DNA from: a virus
DNA: 60,441 nucleotides
Reading direction: 5' to 3' (one strand)
IMG/VR virus record: IMGVR_UViG_3300045283_000290
Span: 1-60,441 of that record
The notes below the pieces were generated by a model. The model searched no databases. It was given only the letters and a program-made list of their open reading frames with translations, and had not been told where the DNA came from. Each line of letters begins with the position of its first letter. The stretch's first letter is position 1. Positions 1-7,596 of the stretch are shown here, piece by piece. The position numbers were made by a program, and so were the translations under genes.

Positions 1-450
1 GAGGAGCGGGTCGCGCGCGAGGTACAGGCCGAGGCCGACCGGCTGGCGCGCGAGGCGGAGGACGCCCGCCAGGCCGCCGAGCGCGCGAAGAAGCCGGAGA
101 CCACCGCCGCGAAGGAGGCGGTCGCCGGCGTGAGGGAGGAGGCGGCGAGCACCGCCAGGATCGAGGCCGCGGTCGCCACCGGGCGCGCCGAGACCGCGCA
201 TATCGCCACGCTGGCGAGGCCGGCCGACATCATGCGCACGCGCGGAGCGGACGGCACGCTCTCGACGATGGCGACGGAGACCTACGCCGAGATCGAGGAC
301 GACTCGAAGCTCGACATGGCGAAGCTCTGGCCGTTCATCCGGCTCGACGTGAAGAAGACCGCGCTCACCGCATGGGCGAAGACGACGAACTTCGACCAGC
401 AGATGCCGGGCGCGAAGATCGGCCGGCGGCCGAAGTCGGTGGTCCGATGA
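1..450 (+). CDS. 5'-truncated conserved phage protein upstream of the recombination genes
   Basis: The frame is open from base 1, so the true start lies outside the window; the first methionine-type codon inside is at 130. The visible N-terminal part is an Ala/Glu/Arg-rich coiled coil. The C-terminal part (LARPADIMRTRG through PGAKIGRRPKSVV) resembles a conserved phage protein often found next to single-strand annealing proteins. Its TGA overlaps the ATG of the RNase H-like gene (ATGA). No catalytic motif is seen, and the function is unknown; a role linked to the following recombination genes is inferred from position only. Confidence 0.7.
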   Translation, partial: EERVAREVQAEADRLAREAEDARQAAERAKKPETTAAKEAVAGVREEAASTARIEAAVATGRAETAHIATLARPADIMRTRGADGTLSTMATETYAEIEDDSKLDMAKLWPFIRLDVKKTALTAWAKTTNFDQQMPGAKIGRRPKSVVR

Positions 451-1049
451 TCTTCCGCCGGTATCGCGCCCGCGACCTCGGCGCGCAGCACCGAGCGCTC
501 GCCGACAAGTACCTCGCCATCGCGCAGGGGCAGCAGGGATTCCGCGCCTTCTTCGACGGCTGCTGCGAGCCGGTCAATCCGGGTGGGACTGCCGGCTACG
601 GCGCCGTCATTTTCGCCGGCGAGCACCGCGTGTTCGAGACATCCGGCATCGTGCCGGCCGCGCCGACAACGTCCAACAATGTTGCCGAGTACCTCGCGGT
701 GCTCGCGATCTTCGACTGGCTCATCAGGCACGCGCCCACCGGCGCGCGCTCGTGGCTGTTCGGCGATTCGCGTCTCGTGGTCTGCCAGCTGTGGGGCTGG
801 CCGCCCGGCGGGAAGCTGTGGAAGATCGGCGGCGTCGACGACCGCGACCGCCCGAGAGGCCGCTACGCCGACCGCGCGGTCGAGGCGCGCGATAAGCTGA
901 AGCTGCTGCCGGGATGCCGCGGCTTCTGGATTCCCCGCGAGAAAAACTCGCTGGCGGATGACCTCTCGAAGGCCGAGCTGCGGCGCGCGGGGGTCGAGTT
1001 CCGAATCCAACCGGAGGAAGATCATGGCGAAGGCGAAGACGCAGAGTAA
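447..1049 (+). CDS. RNase H-like fold protein
   Basis: 200 residues from the ATG that overlaps the previous stop. The RNase HI pattern is visible in order: FFDGCCEPVNPGG (D37), SNNVAEYLAVL (E81), LFGDSRLVV (D107) and PREKNSLADDLSK (D171), giving the four acidic positions expected of the fold. It would cut RNA in RNA/DNA hybrids in the cytoplasm, for example primers or R-loops, during phage DNA replication or recombination. An upstream in-frame start at 372 is less likely because it buries the coupling overlap. Its end overlaps the ERF gene by 26 bp. It could also be a catalytically altered relative. Confidence 0.75.
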   Translation: MIFRRYRARDLGAQHRALADKYLAIAQGQQGFRAFFDGCCEPVNPGGTAGYGAVIFAGEHRVFETSGIVPAAPTTSNNVAEYLAVLAIFDWLIRHAPTGARSWLFGDSRLVVCQLWGWPPGGKLWKIGGVDDRDRPRGRYADRAVEARDKLKLLPGCRGFWIPREKNSLADDLSKAELRRAGVEFRIQPEEDHGEGEDAE

Positions 1050-2043
1050 GGACGAGCCGGCATTGTTTGAAACGCCGGCGGCGCAGGGCGAACTTGAAAG
1101 CGGCAATCAAGTTGAAAAGGTCGGCGCGGTGACGACCCGGCCGCGCAGCAAGAAGACCGTCGAGGGCGTTGAGGTTCACCAGCGGGCCATGGTGCGCGCG
1201 GAGCCGCCGCCGCCCCCGACCGTCCTGACCGACTATCAGGCGACGCTCGCATCGCTCGAGCGCCTCGCCACCAGGAAGGACGTCAACCCGGACGCGCTCG
1301 ATCGCATCGTCGCGCTGATGGAGCGCATCGAGGCGCGCCAGGCGAAGGCGCGGTTCGACGCGGCGTTCGTCGTCGTGCAGCCGAAGCTGGTCGCCGCCGT
1401 GCTGCCGAAGAGCGGCAGGATCGAGGTCAAGGCGAAGGACCAGAGCACGGGGCAGCGCACCGGCAAGGTGCTCCAGGACACGCCCTACCCGAAGTACGAG
1501 GAGGTCGCGCCGATCATCATCCCGATCCTCAACGCGGAGGGCTTCTCGCTCACGCATCGGACCGAGCGCACGCCGGAGGGGCGGCTCAAGGTCACCGCCG
1601 TGCTCACCGGCCACGGGCACGAGGACGCCACCTGCTCGCTAGAGTTCGAGGCCGACACCACCGGCTCGAAGAACAACGCGCAGGCGTGGGTCAGCGTCCA
1701 GAGCTACGGCCGGCGAGCCACGTCGTTCTCGCGGCTCAACCTCGTCGCCAAGGGCGAGGACGACGACGGCGCGAAGGCCGGCCGGCCGGTCGTCGGCGGC
1801 GATCCGCTCTCCGCCGATCAGACCCAGCAGCTGTTCGAGATTTGCGCGGCGACCGGCGCCGACCGCGACAAGTTCCTGGCCTTCATGAACCGGAAGCGGC
1901 CGAATGGGCACCCGGAGGCGAAGGAGATCGGGCATCTGCCGGCGTCGCGCTTCGAGGAAGCAATCGAGGAGCTGCGGCTGGCCGAAGAGGCGAGGAAGGC
2001 CGTCGCCGAGAAGGATGCTCACCACTGGCGGCGACCTCTATGA
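1024..2043 (+). CDS. ERF-family single-strand annealing recombinase
   Basis: 339 residues; ATG preceded by GGAGG at about 1014. The ERF-family region spans roughly residues 60-240 and contains the typical pattern FDAAFVVVQPKLVAAVLPKS, then PKYEEVAPIIIPIL, LTHRTERTPEGRLKVTAVLTG and VSVQSYGRRATSFSRLNLV. ERF proteins anneal complementary single strands, working with a 5'-3' exonuclease; the YqaJ exonuclease follows two genes later, completing a two-component recombination module. The C-terminal 90 residues are helical and charged, as in many ERF proteins. A longer start at 958 exists but has no ribosome binding site and would overlap the RNase H gene extensively. Confidence 0.9.
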   Translation: MAKAKTQSKDEPALFETPAAQGELESGNQVEKVGAVTTRPRSKKTVEGVEVHQRAMVRAEPPPPPTVLTDYQATLASLERLATRKDVNPDALDRIVALMERIEARQAKARFDAAFVVVQPKLVAAVLPKSGRIEVKAKDQSTGQRTGKVLQDTPYPKYEEVAPIIIPILNAEGFSLTHRTERTPEGRLKVTAVLTGHGHEDATCSLEFEADTTGSKNNAQAWVSVQSYGRRATSFSRLNLVAKGEDDDGAKAGRPVVGGDPLSADQTQQLFEICAATGADRDKFLAFMNRKRPNGHPEAKEIGHLPASRFEEAIEELRLAEEARKAVAEKDAHHWRRPL

Positions 2044-2231
2044 GAATCCCGCCTTCGAGTGCTTGTGGCTCCGATGAAACGCGCGGTCGCAGTTTACGAG
2101 CCGGCAGGGGCCTTCCGCCCTCGCCAACCGAGGAGGACGTGGCGCTGACGATCCGGCGCATCATCGGTTGCTCTAGTGCGATTGCGGAGCACACCGCCCG
2201 GCAATTGGCCCTTTTAACGACGAGACGGTGA
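2040..2231 (+). CDS. small unknown protein between ERF and exonuclease
   Basis: 63 residues, starting at an ATG that overlaps the ERF stop (ATGA) and ending with a TGA that overlaps the ATG of the exonuclease gene. This double coupling is the main support for it. The C-terminal half (TIRRIIGCSSAIAEHTARQLALL) may form helices. The N-terminal half is low complexity and looks less protein-like, so the true start could be further downstream or the reading frame may be wrong. No family recognised. Confidence 0.4.
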   Translation: MRIPPSSACGSDETRGRSLRAGRGLPPSPTEEDVALTIRRIIGCSSAIAEHTARQLALLTTRR

Positions 2232-2956
2232 TGGCGCGTAATCTGGTAAAGCCGAAGCCCGCCCGCTTGGAAGACCTAGTCGAGGAGATCGACGTAGAGC
2301 AGGGCAGCGAGGAGTGGCGCGCGCTCCACGTCGGTGTGCCGTCCGCCGGCATCTTTCGCGCCGTCATGGCGGAGAGCCGAGAAGGTCCAGACACCGGCGT
2401 CCGCGCCTCGCTCCTTCACCGCATGGCTGCGGAGATCATCTTCGAGCGTCCGATGGAGACGTTCTCGAACGCCGACATGGACCGCGGCCGCGAGCAGGAG
2501 CCATGGCTTCTCGAGCAGTATGAGACCGAGCAGCACCGCAAGGCCTTCGCGCGCAACGCCACTTTCCCCGGCCTTCGGCGCGTCGGCTTCATAAAGCGCA
2601 CCATCCGCGACCCGCTGATGGAGGAGCCCCTCGTCGTCGGCTGCTCGCCGGATGCCCTCGTCGAGGACGACGGCATGGTCGAGACGAAGTCGATGCGGCC
2701 GAACCTCCTGGTGAAGCTGCTCGACTCCGGGCGCTTCCCTGGCGAGCACCGCTGGCAATGCCAGGGCTCGCTCTGGGTCAGCGGGCGGGCCTGGTGCGAT
2801 CTCCGCATCGGCTACGAGGAGTTTCCGCTCCGCGGGGAGTGGCGCATCCAGGCCAGCGATACCGATGCCCAGACCCTCCGCAATCAATGCGAGCGGTTCA
2901 TGTGGGACCTGCGCAAGCTAGTCGAGCGGGTGCGGGCGAAAGGAGGAGCGCGATGA
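2231..2956 (+). CDS. YqaJ/lambda-exonuclease-type viral recombinase
   Basis: 241 residues. Motifs of the YqaJ restriction-like fold are clear: REQEPW (about residues 88-93), GCSPDALV (D141), VETKS (E151, K153) and HRWQCQGSLWV (Q176, Q178). Together these form the metal-dependent D...E-x-K nuclease site. The protein would resect 5' ends of double-stranded DNA to feed the ERF annealing protein. The preceding TGA overlaps the start, and its own stop overlaps the ATG of the methyltransferase gene. A GTG three bases upstream is an alternative start. Confidence 0.9.
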   Translation: MARNLVKPKPARLEDLVEEIDVEQGSEEWRALHVGVPSAGIFRAVMAESREGPDTGVRASLLHRMAAEIIFERPMETFSNADMDRGREQEPWLLEQYETEQHRKAFARNATFPGLRRVGFIKRTIRDPLMEEPLVVGCSPDALVEDDGMVETKSMRPNLLVKLLDSGRFPGEHRWQCQGSLWVSGRAWCDLRIGYEEFPLRGEWRIQASDTDAQTLRNQCERFMWDLRKLVERVRAKGGAR

Positions 2957-3663
2957 AAGTCGATGAGCGAGTACTCCGGGTAATTGATCGAGCGACGTGC
3001 CGCGGAGATTTGCTCGTGCTGCCGGAGCAGTTGGAGCGGGAGGACTATCTCGCGGTCGACAAGGTTCTGAAGGCCGCGGGCGGCAAGTGGAATCGCGCAC
3101 GCGCCGGCCACGTCTTTGACGGCGGTGCGGCAGAGGCAATCGACCCGATCATCCTGACCGGGACGGTCACCGATGCAAGGCGCGAGTTCGGAGCGTTCTT
3201 CACCCCGCCGGATTTGGCCCGGCGAGCCGCAAAGCTTGCCGGCCTCCGCGACGGCTACCGCGTGCTTGAGCCGAGCGCCGGCCACGGGGCCCTGGTGCTG
3301 GCGGCACGCGCAGAGGCAAACGTCAAGGTCGACGCCGTCGAGCTGTATCCGGGAAGCTCCGTAGTGCTGAAGTCGGTCGATCTCGGCGGCGGCCGCCTCT
3401 GGGGGGAGACCGATTTCCTCGCCATGGGCCCAGGCGACGTCGGAAAGTTCGACGCCGTTCTGATGAACCCGCCGTTCGCGAAGATGGCGGACGCGAAGCA
3501 CGTCTTGCACGCGATCAACTTCGTTAGCCCTGGCGGTCGGATCGTTGCGATCATGTCGGCCGCAGTCACGTTCCGGCAAGCGGTCGACTATCGAATAATC
3601 CATGCCTATCCGGTTGTCACCCACAAACCCAAATACCCTCTAGATGTAGATGCTGACTCATGA
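2953..3663 (+). pseudogene. N6-adenine DNA methyltransferase, copy 1, 5' part (interrupted by a mobile element)
   Basis: Codes for the N-terminal and catalytic part of an adenine methyltransferase: FFTPPDLARRAAKL, the SAM-binding loop VLEPSAGHGAL (residues 104-114) and the catalytic NPPF (172-175). After residue 216 (..VDYRII, base 3600) the frame enters the terminal repeat of an inserted element and stops 20 codons later. Removing the element and one 8-bp duplication gives a continuous 339-codon frame through 4751. The paralogue at 54440-55498 confirms the uninterrupted order. The short product keeps both SAM and NPPF motifs but lacks the last beta-strands, so activity is doubtful. Confidence 0.85.
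3601..3625 (+). repeat. left terminal inverted repeat of the 774-bp element
   Basis: 25 bp, perfectly matching the reverse complement of 4350-4374. The outer 16 bp, CATGCCTATCCGGTTG, are identical to the left end of the IS at 58743. The repeat is preceded directly by the duplicated target GAATAATC. Confidence 0.9.
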
Positions 3664-3854
3664 TCGAAAAATCCAAAATACGGGATTTCTCAAAGCTCAA
3701 TATTCGAGACGGGGTGATCCATTACCGACTCTACCAGCAAGACGGAACGATGGTCGCCATGACCGTAAGAGACACCTATTCGATGCGGCTTTTCGTTTCG
3801 TGGGTACAAATTCACGACAGGTACACGGCTCACAAATCGGTCGCCGGAACATGA
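3660..3854 (+). CDS. cargo gene 1 of the 774-bp element, unknown
   Basis: 64 residues (MIEKSKIRDFSKLN...), the first gene after the left terminal repeat. Its TGA overlaps the ATG of the SPOUT methyltransferase gene, which suggests translational coupling and a joint function. The sequence looks like a small alpha/beta protein with YRLYQQDGTMVAMTVRDT as a likely beta-hairpin region. I recognise no family. Codon usage is visibly less GC-biased than in the surrounding phage genes, in keeping with arrival as cargo. Confidence 0.55.
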   Translation: MIEKSKIRDFSKLNIRDGVIHYRLYQQDGTMVAMTVRDTYSMRLFVSWVQIHDRYTAHKSVAGT

Positions 3855-4330
3855 ACATGCGCGGCTTTGCGGCAATCGGCCTCGACAATCCCAAAACGCC
3901 GTCGAATATCGGCGGCGTTCTGAGGGCTTGCGGATGCTATGGGGCCGCCCTTGTCGTTATCGGCGGCCCGCGCCCTGAGAGGCTTTCAAAGCTTTCCACG
4001 GACACCCAAAAGGCTTGGCGGCATATCCCTCACGTCCTCGTCGGCGACGTGTTTGATGCCATCCCGTATGACACTGTTGCGGTTGCCGTTGACTTGATTG
4101 ACGGCGCAATACCGCTGCCGCGTTACTGTCATCCCGAGCGCGCTTTCTACATTTTCGGGGCCGAAGACGCGACGCTCGGAAAGCGAATCCTTGATCGTTG
4201 CCGCGACAAGATCGTGGTGCCCACGAACTACTGCATGAATTTGGCGGCGACCGTGAACGTCGTCCTCTATGACCGGGCGGCAAAGGCCGCGCGCGCCGAC
4301 GTAGTTGCGAACAAAATGAGGCATCCATGA
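3851..4330 (+). CDS. SPOUT (SpoU/TrmH-like) RNA 2'-O-methyltransferase carried as transposon cargo
   Basis: 159 residues, about the size of a minimal SpoU domain. The three class motifs are present in order: NPKTPSNIGGVLRAC (13-27), FYIFGAEDATLGK (99-111) and IVVPTNYCMNLAATVNVVLY (from 121). SPOUT enzymes bind SAM in a trefoil knot and methylate ribose 2'-OH in tRNA or rRNA, usually as dimers. Motif 3 has Asn-Leu where Ser-Leu-Asn is typical, so the substrate may differ. There is no extra RNA-binding domain. It is coupled to the 64-residue gene upstream and sits wholly inside the mobile element, so it is cargo rather than a phage gene. Confidence 0.8.
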   Translation: MNMRGFAAIGLDNPKTPSNIGGVLRACGCYGAALVVIGGPRPERLSKLSTDTQKAWRHIPHVLVGDVFDAIPYDTVAVAVDLIDGAIPLPRYCHPERAFYIFGAEDATLGKRILDRCRDKIVVPTNYCMNLAATVNVVLYDRAAKAARADVVANKMRHP

Positions 4331-4349
4331 CCGGCACTAGATGTAGAGG

Positions 4350-4374
4350 TGTGGGTGACAACCGGATAGGCATG
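4350..4374 (-). repeat. right terminal inverted repeat of the 774-bp element
   Basis: Reverse complement of the left repeat at 3601-3625. It is followed directly by the second copy of the 8-bp target GAATAATC (4375-4382), after which the interrupted methyltransferase sequence resumes in phase (ATA ATC CGA TCG). Confidence 0.9.
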
Positions 4375-4751
4375 GAATAATCCGATCGCTGACCTCGCAT
4401 GGAGGCGGCATCGAGCCGCTGCCGGCGGGCTCGTTCAAAAAATCCGGCACCGACGTAAATGCCTGCCTTGTGCATTTCGATGTATCCGCGCGGATGCGAG
4501 AGGAGGACCGGGCAATGAAGGCGCAGATGGAGAGCACCAGCGTGATCGATACCGTCACGCTTCCCGACGGGACGAAGGCGCGGGCGCGGCGATGGGACGG
4601 GGTCAGCGAGAAAGGCGTCCGGTTCTGCGCCTGGGTGCTGTTCTGTCAGGTCCCCGCCGCGGCTGACCAGGCGGAGTTCGAGCGCGCCCTCGCCGAGTCG
4701 AAGATCGAGCGCGAGCTGGTTTCTTTCGACTACCGCATGGTGGCGGACTGA
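4375..4751 (+). pseudogene. adenine methyltransferase copy 1, 3' part
   Basis: After the second target duplication the frame continues as IIRSLTSHGGGIEPLPAGSF and KKSGTDVNACLV, matching the C-terminus of the paralogue at 54440-55017 (..SFKKSGTDVNAALVTINRQ). Unlike that copy it has no stop here and runs in frame into the following small ORF up to 4751. Either copy 1 had a longer C-terminus or a stop was lost. There is no own start codon for the methyltransferase remnant. Confidence 0.7.
4515..4751 (+). CDS. small unknown protein
   Basis: 78 residues from the ATG at 4515, which has GAGGAGG about eight bases upstream. The strong ribosome binding site suggests that this part of the frame is an independent gene even though it is continuous with the methyltransferase remnant. 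It reads MESTSVIDTVTLPDGTKAR, then a mixed alpha/beta stretch ending in ELVSFDYRMVAD. Its TGA overlaps the ATG of the ASCH-domain gene. No family recognised. Confidence 0.5.
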   Translation: MKAQMESTSVIDTVTLPDGTKARARRWDGVSEKGVRFCAWVLFCQVPAAADQAEFERALAESKIERELVSFDYRMVAD

Positions 4752-5236
4752 TGCGCTACGGATTCAAGGCGCGCTTCGTTGCCCCGATCCAGGCCGGGCT
4801 CGGCATCCTGCCGATGTTCGAACACTGCGGCAAAGGCGTGCCGGCCGAGTTCACGCTTGAAGCCGGCGAGCTACGCCCATTCGATCCGGCGCGCGACCTT
4901 GATCCTCCGATATTCCCGAAGCGGCAGACCATCCGCGCGCACCGCAGGGGCCGCAGCCGCCACGTCCGCCCCGGCGAGGAGATTTCGCTGTGGCACGGTC
5001 CTCGTATGAAGCCGAAGCTGATCGGGCGGGCCCGGTGCACGAGCATCGAGCCGATTGGCTTTCGCGTGGCGTCGTCGCATCTTTTCCTCGAGCGGCCGAA
5101 CGGCTTTCAAAGCATCACGGACCTGTTTGCTCGGGCCGATGGCTTCGCCAATGCCGGCGAGATGCGCGACTTCTGGATCGCGGAGCACGGCCTCGGCATC
5201 TTCCGCGGCGTCATCATCCGGTGGGAGCCGCTGTGA
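4751..5236 (+). CDS. ASCH/PUA-like domain phage protein
   Basis: 161 residues. The pattern KRQTIRAHRRGRSRHVRPGE, followed by ISLWHGPRMKPKLIGRARCT and a C-terminal DGFANAGEMRDFWIAEHG, is that of ASCH-domain proteins common in alphaproteobacterial phages. ASCH domains have a PUA-like barrel and are thought to bind RNA or modified nucleotides; some members cleave RNA. No certain catalytic residues can be named here. It is coupled by 4-bp overlaps to both neighbours within the early operon. Confidence 0.65.
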   Translation: MRYGFKARFVAPIQAGLGILPMFEHCGKGVPAEFTLEAGELRPFDPARDLDPPIFPKRQTIRAHRRGRSRHVRPGEEISLWHGPRMKPKLIGRARCTSIEPIGFRVASSHLFLERPNGFQSITDLFARADGFANAGEMRDFWIAEHGLGIFRGVIIRWEPL

Positions 5237-5838
5237 GGTATCTCCCCGTCAACTTCACCTGGCGCGTCGTCGACGTCGTCGATGCCGACGGCGTCGCGGA
5301 GCGCCGCTTCGCCATGGTGCCGGCGAAGCGCTACGCGAACGTCTGCGGGCGCCAGTTTCACGAGGACGAGGAGTACCCGCTGGCGCCGCTCGAGGCGCGA
5401 TCGCGGTCGAGCCACAACCACTTCTTCGCCGCGCTCGCCGACGGCTTCGCGAACATCCCCGAGGACGTCGGCATGGTGCAGCAGCGGCTCAACATCAAGA
5501 CGATGCCGCCGGGCGGCTGGAAGGACGAGGAGCATTTCCGGGCATGGGCGCTGTGCGAGACCGGCTGGTGCGACCTCGACGAGTTCGAGTTCGACTCGCC
5601 GAAGGATGCCGTCACCTTCGCCCGCTACTGCCGCAAGAAGGACGACGAGCGCGACGCCTACACGATGATCCTCGTCCGCGGGAAGCACGTCACCATCAAG
5701 ACCCCGAAGTCTCAGAGCGCGGCGAACATGTCGAAGGAGCCGTTCGAACAGAGCAAGCGCGACGTGCTCGACCTTCTGGAGACGATCACCGGGCTCAAGA
5801 AGGGGACGCTCAACAAGGAGGCGGGGAAACACGCATGA
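5233..5838 (+). CDS. conserved early phage protein, function unknown
   Basis: 201 residues starting at a GTG whose last two bases form part of the preceding TGA (GTGA). Recognisable blocks are RRFAMVPAKRYANVCGRQF, EEYPLAPLEARSRSSHNHFF, WKDEEHFRAWALCETGWCD and VTIKTPKSQSAANMSKEPF. This arrangement matches a protein conserved in rhizobial and other alphaproteobacterial phages near recombination genes. I cannot assign a biochemical role. The C-terminal region (KDVLDLLETITG-like helix) may mediate protein contacts. Confidence 0.7.
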   Translation: MRYLPVNFTWRVVDVVDADGVAERRFAMVPAKRYANVCGRQFHEDEEYPLAPLEARSRSSHNHFFAALADGFANIPEDVGMVQQRLNIKTMPPGGWKDEEHFRAWALCETGWCDLDEFEFDSPKDAVTFARYCRKKDDERDAYTMILVRGKHVTIKTPKSQSAANMSKEPFEQSKRDVLDLLETITGLKKGTLNKEAGKHA

Positions 5839-6164
5839 CTCGCCAGCCCGACCTATTCGACATGCGCTCCCCGTACCGGAACCGGCCGGGGCACAAGGAG
5901 CGCGGCGGCACGTCCGAGGCCGCGGCCCGTGCGGTCGCAGGCGATGCCGACAACCTCCAGCGCGAGGTCTACCGCGCATTCGTGGCCGCCGGCCGGGACG
6001 GACTCACGGCAGACGAGGTCGCCGCCAGGGTCGGGCGCAGCGTGCTCTCGGTGCGCCCGCGCGTGACCGAGCTGGCGCACGCCGAGCGGCCGTGGATCGC
6101 GAGGACCGGCGAGCGCCGGCGCAACGAGAGCGGCCACAGCGCCGCGGTCTGGAGGGCTACATGA
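5835..6164 (+). CDS. small winged-helix-like protein
   Basis: 109 residues. The central part (YRAFVAAGRDGLTADEVAARVGRSVLSVRPRVTELA, shown here only as its outline) has the spacing of a winged helix-turn-helix, ending with RPWIARTGERRRNESGHSA as a basic wing. The N-terminus (PDLFDMRSPYRNRPGHKERG) is flexible. It is likely a DNA-binding accessory or regulator in the early operon. It is overlapped by ATGA at both ends. An ordinary phage helix-turn-helix protein is the best description. Confidence 0.6.
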   Translation: MTRQPDLFDMRSPYRNRPGHKERGGTSEAAARAVAGDADNLQREVYRAFVAAGRDGLTADEVAARVGRSVLSVRPRVTELAHAERPWIARTGERRRNESGHSAAVWRAT

Positions 6165-6334
6165 ATCACATCGTCACAACAGATGACGGGCAGTTTTGCG
6201 TCTTCGAGGACGACCATCAGGTTGCAGGCCCTTTCGCGACGGAAGCTGAGGCTTGGGCGTGGATCGACCGGCACGGCAAAGAGGGGCGCGCCGACTCCGA
6301 TCGTCACAACCGTATCAGGCAGGCATTCTCATGA
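6161..6334 (+). CDS. small unknown protein
   Basis: 57 residues, starting at an ATG that overlaps the previous TGA and ending in a TGA that overlaps the next ATG. It reads MNHIVTTDDGQFCVFEDDHQ then AGPFATEAEAWAWIDRHG, a pattern of a short beta-hairpin followed by a helix seen in many small phage proteins. No function can be given. Confidence 0.6.
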   Translation: MNHIVTTDDGQFCVFEDDHQVAGPFATEAEAWAWIDRHGKEGRADSDRHNRIRQAFS

Positions 6335-6548
6335 ACGCGGCAACCTTCGTCCTCATCGCGACGCTCGCCTGCGGCGACCCCGCGCTGACGTTTCGCGAGT
6401 TCTTCGCCACCACCAGGGCGAGCCGGCGTTTCCTCGCGGCCATCACTACGAGACGACGGAGATGTACCTGACGCGCCAGGCCGAGGCGTTCGCCGACTTC
6501 CTCGACTACCGCGCCGCGCGCGCCGACAAATGCGGGAGGGCAAAGTGA
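6331..6548 (+). pseudogene. small gene apparently split by a frameshift
   Basis: An ATG overlapping the previous stop begins MNAATFVLIATLACGDPALT.., which stops at 6471 in a run of arginines. A different frame then reads HHYETTEMYLTRQAEAFADF to 6548, whose TGA overlaps the GTG of the next gene. Joining the frames near base 6443 gives a sensible protein of roughly 72 residues with an N-terminal hydrophobic segment. This may be a sequencing indel or a real lesion. Confidence 0.4.
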
Positions 6549-6880
6549 GAGAGATGTTTCACCCCCTGGAGTGGGAGCCGATCGCGTCGTGCCCCGAGGG
6601 CACCGCCGTCGAGGGCTGGGTCGATCGACCCGACGGCGGCTACCGGCTGCCGTTCCCGATCGCCTGGCGGCCGCGACGGGCGGCCGATGGGATTGCCATC
6701 TGCTCACCGGCAATGGTGCCGTCGGGATGCGACCCTCGTCGCCGGTGGCAAAACGTCGAGTACGAATCGCCAATCGATCTGGTCGTCGCGCCCTCGCACT
6801 GGCGACGCTGGCCCGAGCGGGTGTCGGCCGTCTTCGTCACCCGGGAGCTACCCCGACGCCAGGCCGGAGTCCGCGCGTGA
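6545..6880 (+). CDS. unknown early phage protein
   Basis: 111 residues from GTG 6545, with GGAGGG six bases upstream; ATG 6554 is an alternative. Begins VREMFHPLEWEPIASCPEGT, with a cluster of tryptophans (W-R-P-R-R, RRRWQNVEYESP, HWRRW). The C-terminus is basic. Coupled to its neighbours by GTGA overlaps. No family recognised. Confidence 0.55.
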   Translation: MREMFHPLEWEPIASCPEGTAVEGWVDRPDGGYRLPFPIAWRPRRAADGIAICSPAMVPSGCDPRRRWQNVEYESPIDLVVAPSHWRRWPERVSAVFVTRELPRRQAGVRA

Positions 6881-7197
6881 GCAAGATCACCGTCCAGGAC
6901 CAGCTCAAGGAGATAGAGGCGCTCATCCTCGACTTCCGGTGGGCGCGCGATACGCCGAGCGCGCCGGAGTGGCGCACGTTCCAGGTCCTCAAGATAATCG
7001 CCGCGAACCTGCGCGCTCAACTCCCCGGGGCTGCGGAGGAGGCGAGGGCCTCGATCACCCGCCGCTTCGGTGACCTGGACGCGCTGCGCGCGCGCATCGG
7101 CGGCGAACTCGGCGTCCTGCAGGAGTTGAACGCGCGATGGCCCGCGATCTCGCACGCGATCGAGGTGGCGTGCCGAATTGATCCGGAGGGAAAATGA
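6877..7197 (+). CDS. helical unknown protein
   Basis: 106 residues from a GTG that overlaps the previous TGA. Almost entirely predicted helix: VQDQLKEIEALILDFRWARD, then ITRRFGDLDALRARIGGELG. A ribosome binding site GGAGG for the next gene lies near its end, and its TGA overlaps that ATG. Function unknown; a structural or adaptor role for a coiled-coil protein is only a guess. Confidence 0.55.
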   Translation: MSKITVQDQLKEIEALILDFRWARDTPSAPEWRTFQVLKIIAANLRAQLPGAAEEARASITRRFGDLDALRARIGGELGVLQELNARWPAISHAIEVACRIDPEGK

Positions 7198-7596
7198 GCC
7201 GGAGCCGCGTGCACATGCTGATGGTTGCGGCCGCCAAGGTGCGGTCGCTCCAGCCGAAGATCGCCGAGGCGCTCGAGACGGCCCGCGCGCGAGCAGGCGG
7301 AGAGCCACGCCGAGGGCGCCGACTTCGACAAGCTGCGAGGCCGCCAGGAGGAGAGGCGCATCGAGCGCCAGCGGACACTCTTCCACGCCCTGCCGTCGTC
7401 GGGCCACACCGACCGGCTGCGCGGGGCGATGCTCCAGCGCGCCTACGACCTCATGTGGGACGGCTTCACGACCGAGTGTGACGCGCTCGTCGAGTTCCTG
7501 CCGAGCGACCTTGTCGAGGAGATGTTCGCGGCGTGGGAGGCCGACTCGATGGGGCGCGAGCCCCGCTCACGATTCTACGACGGAGGAAACAAATGA
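7194..7596 (+). pseudogene. early gene broken by a one-base shift
   Basis: The ATG frame at 7194 gives MSRSRVHMLMVAAAKVRSLQ and continues to about ETARARA, then turns into an Arg/Pro-rich nonsense frame ending at 7481. The neighbouring frame from about 7285 gives a good protein (EQAESHAEGADFDKLRG.., ..YDLMWDGFTTECDALVEF..) to 7596. The switch falls in the alternating GCGCGCG stretch at about 7281-7291. Joined, the product would be about 133 residues. Sequencing error and real frameshift cannot be told apart here. Confidence 0.5.

Larger units (their letters stand above)
3601..4374 (+). mobile_element. 774-bp transposase-less cargo element with IS1595-type ends
   Basis: Bounded by a 25-bp perfect terminal inverted repeat beginning CATGCCTATCCGGTTGTCAC, with flanking 8-bp direct repeats GAATAATC at 3593-3600 and 4375-4382. 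The same outer 15-16 bp occurs at the end of the IS at 58743, which encodes an IS1595/ISXO2-like transposase; 8-bp duplications are characteristic of that family. No transposase lies inside. It carries two overlapping + strand genes, 3660-3854 and a SPOUT methyltransferase at 3851-4330. Base composition is visibly less GC-rich than the phage. Most likely mobilised in trans by the related transposase. Confidence 0.85.
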
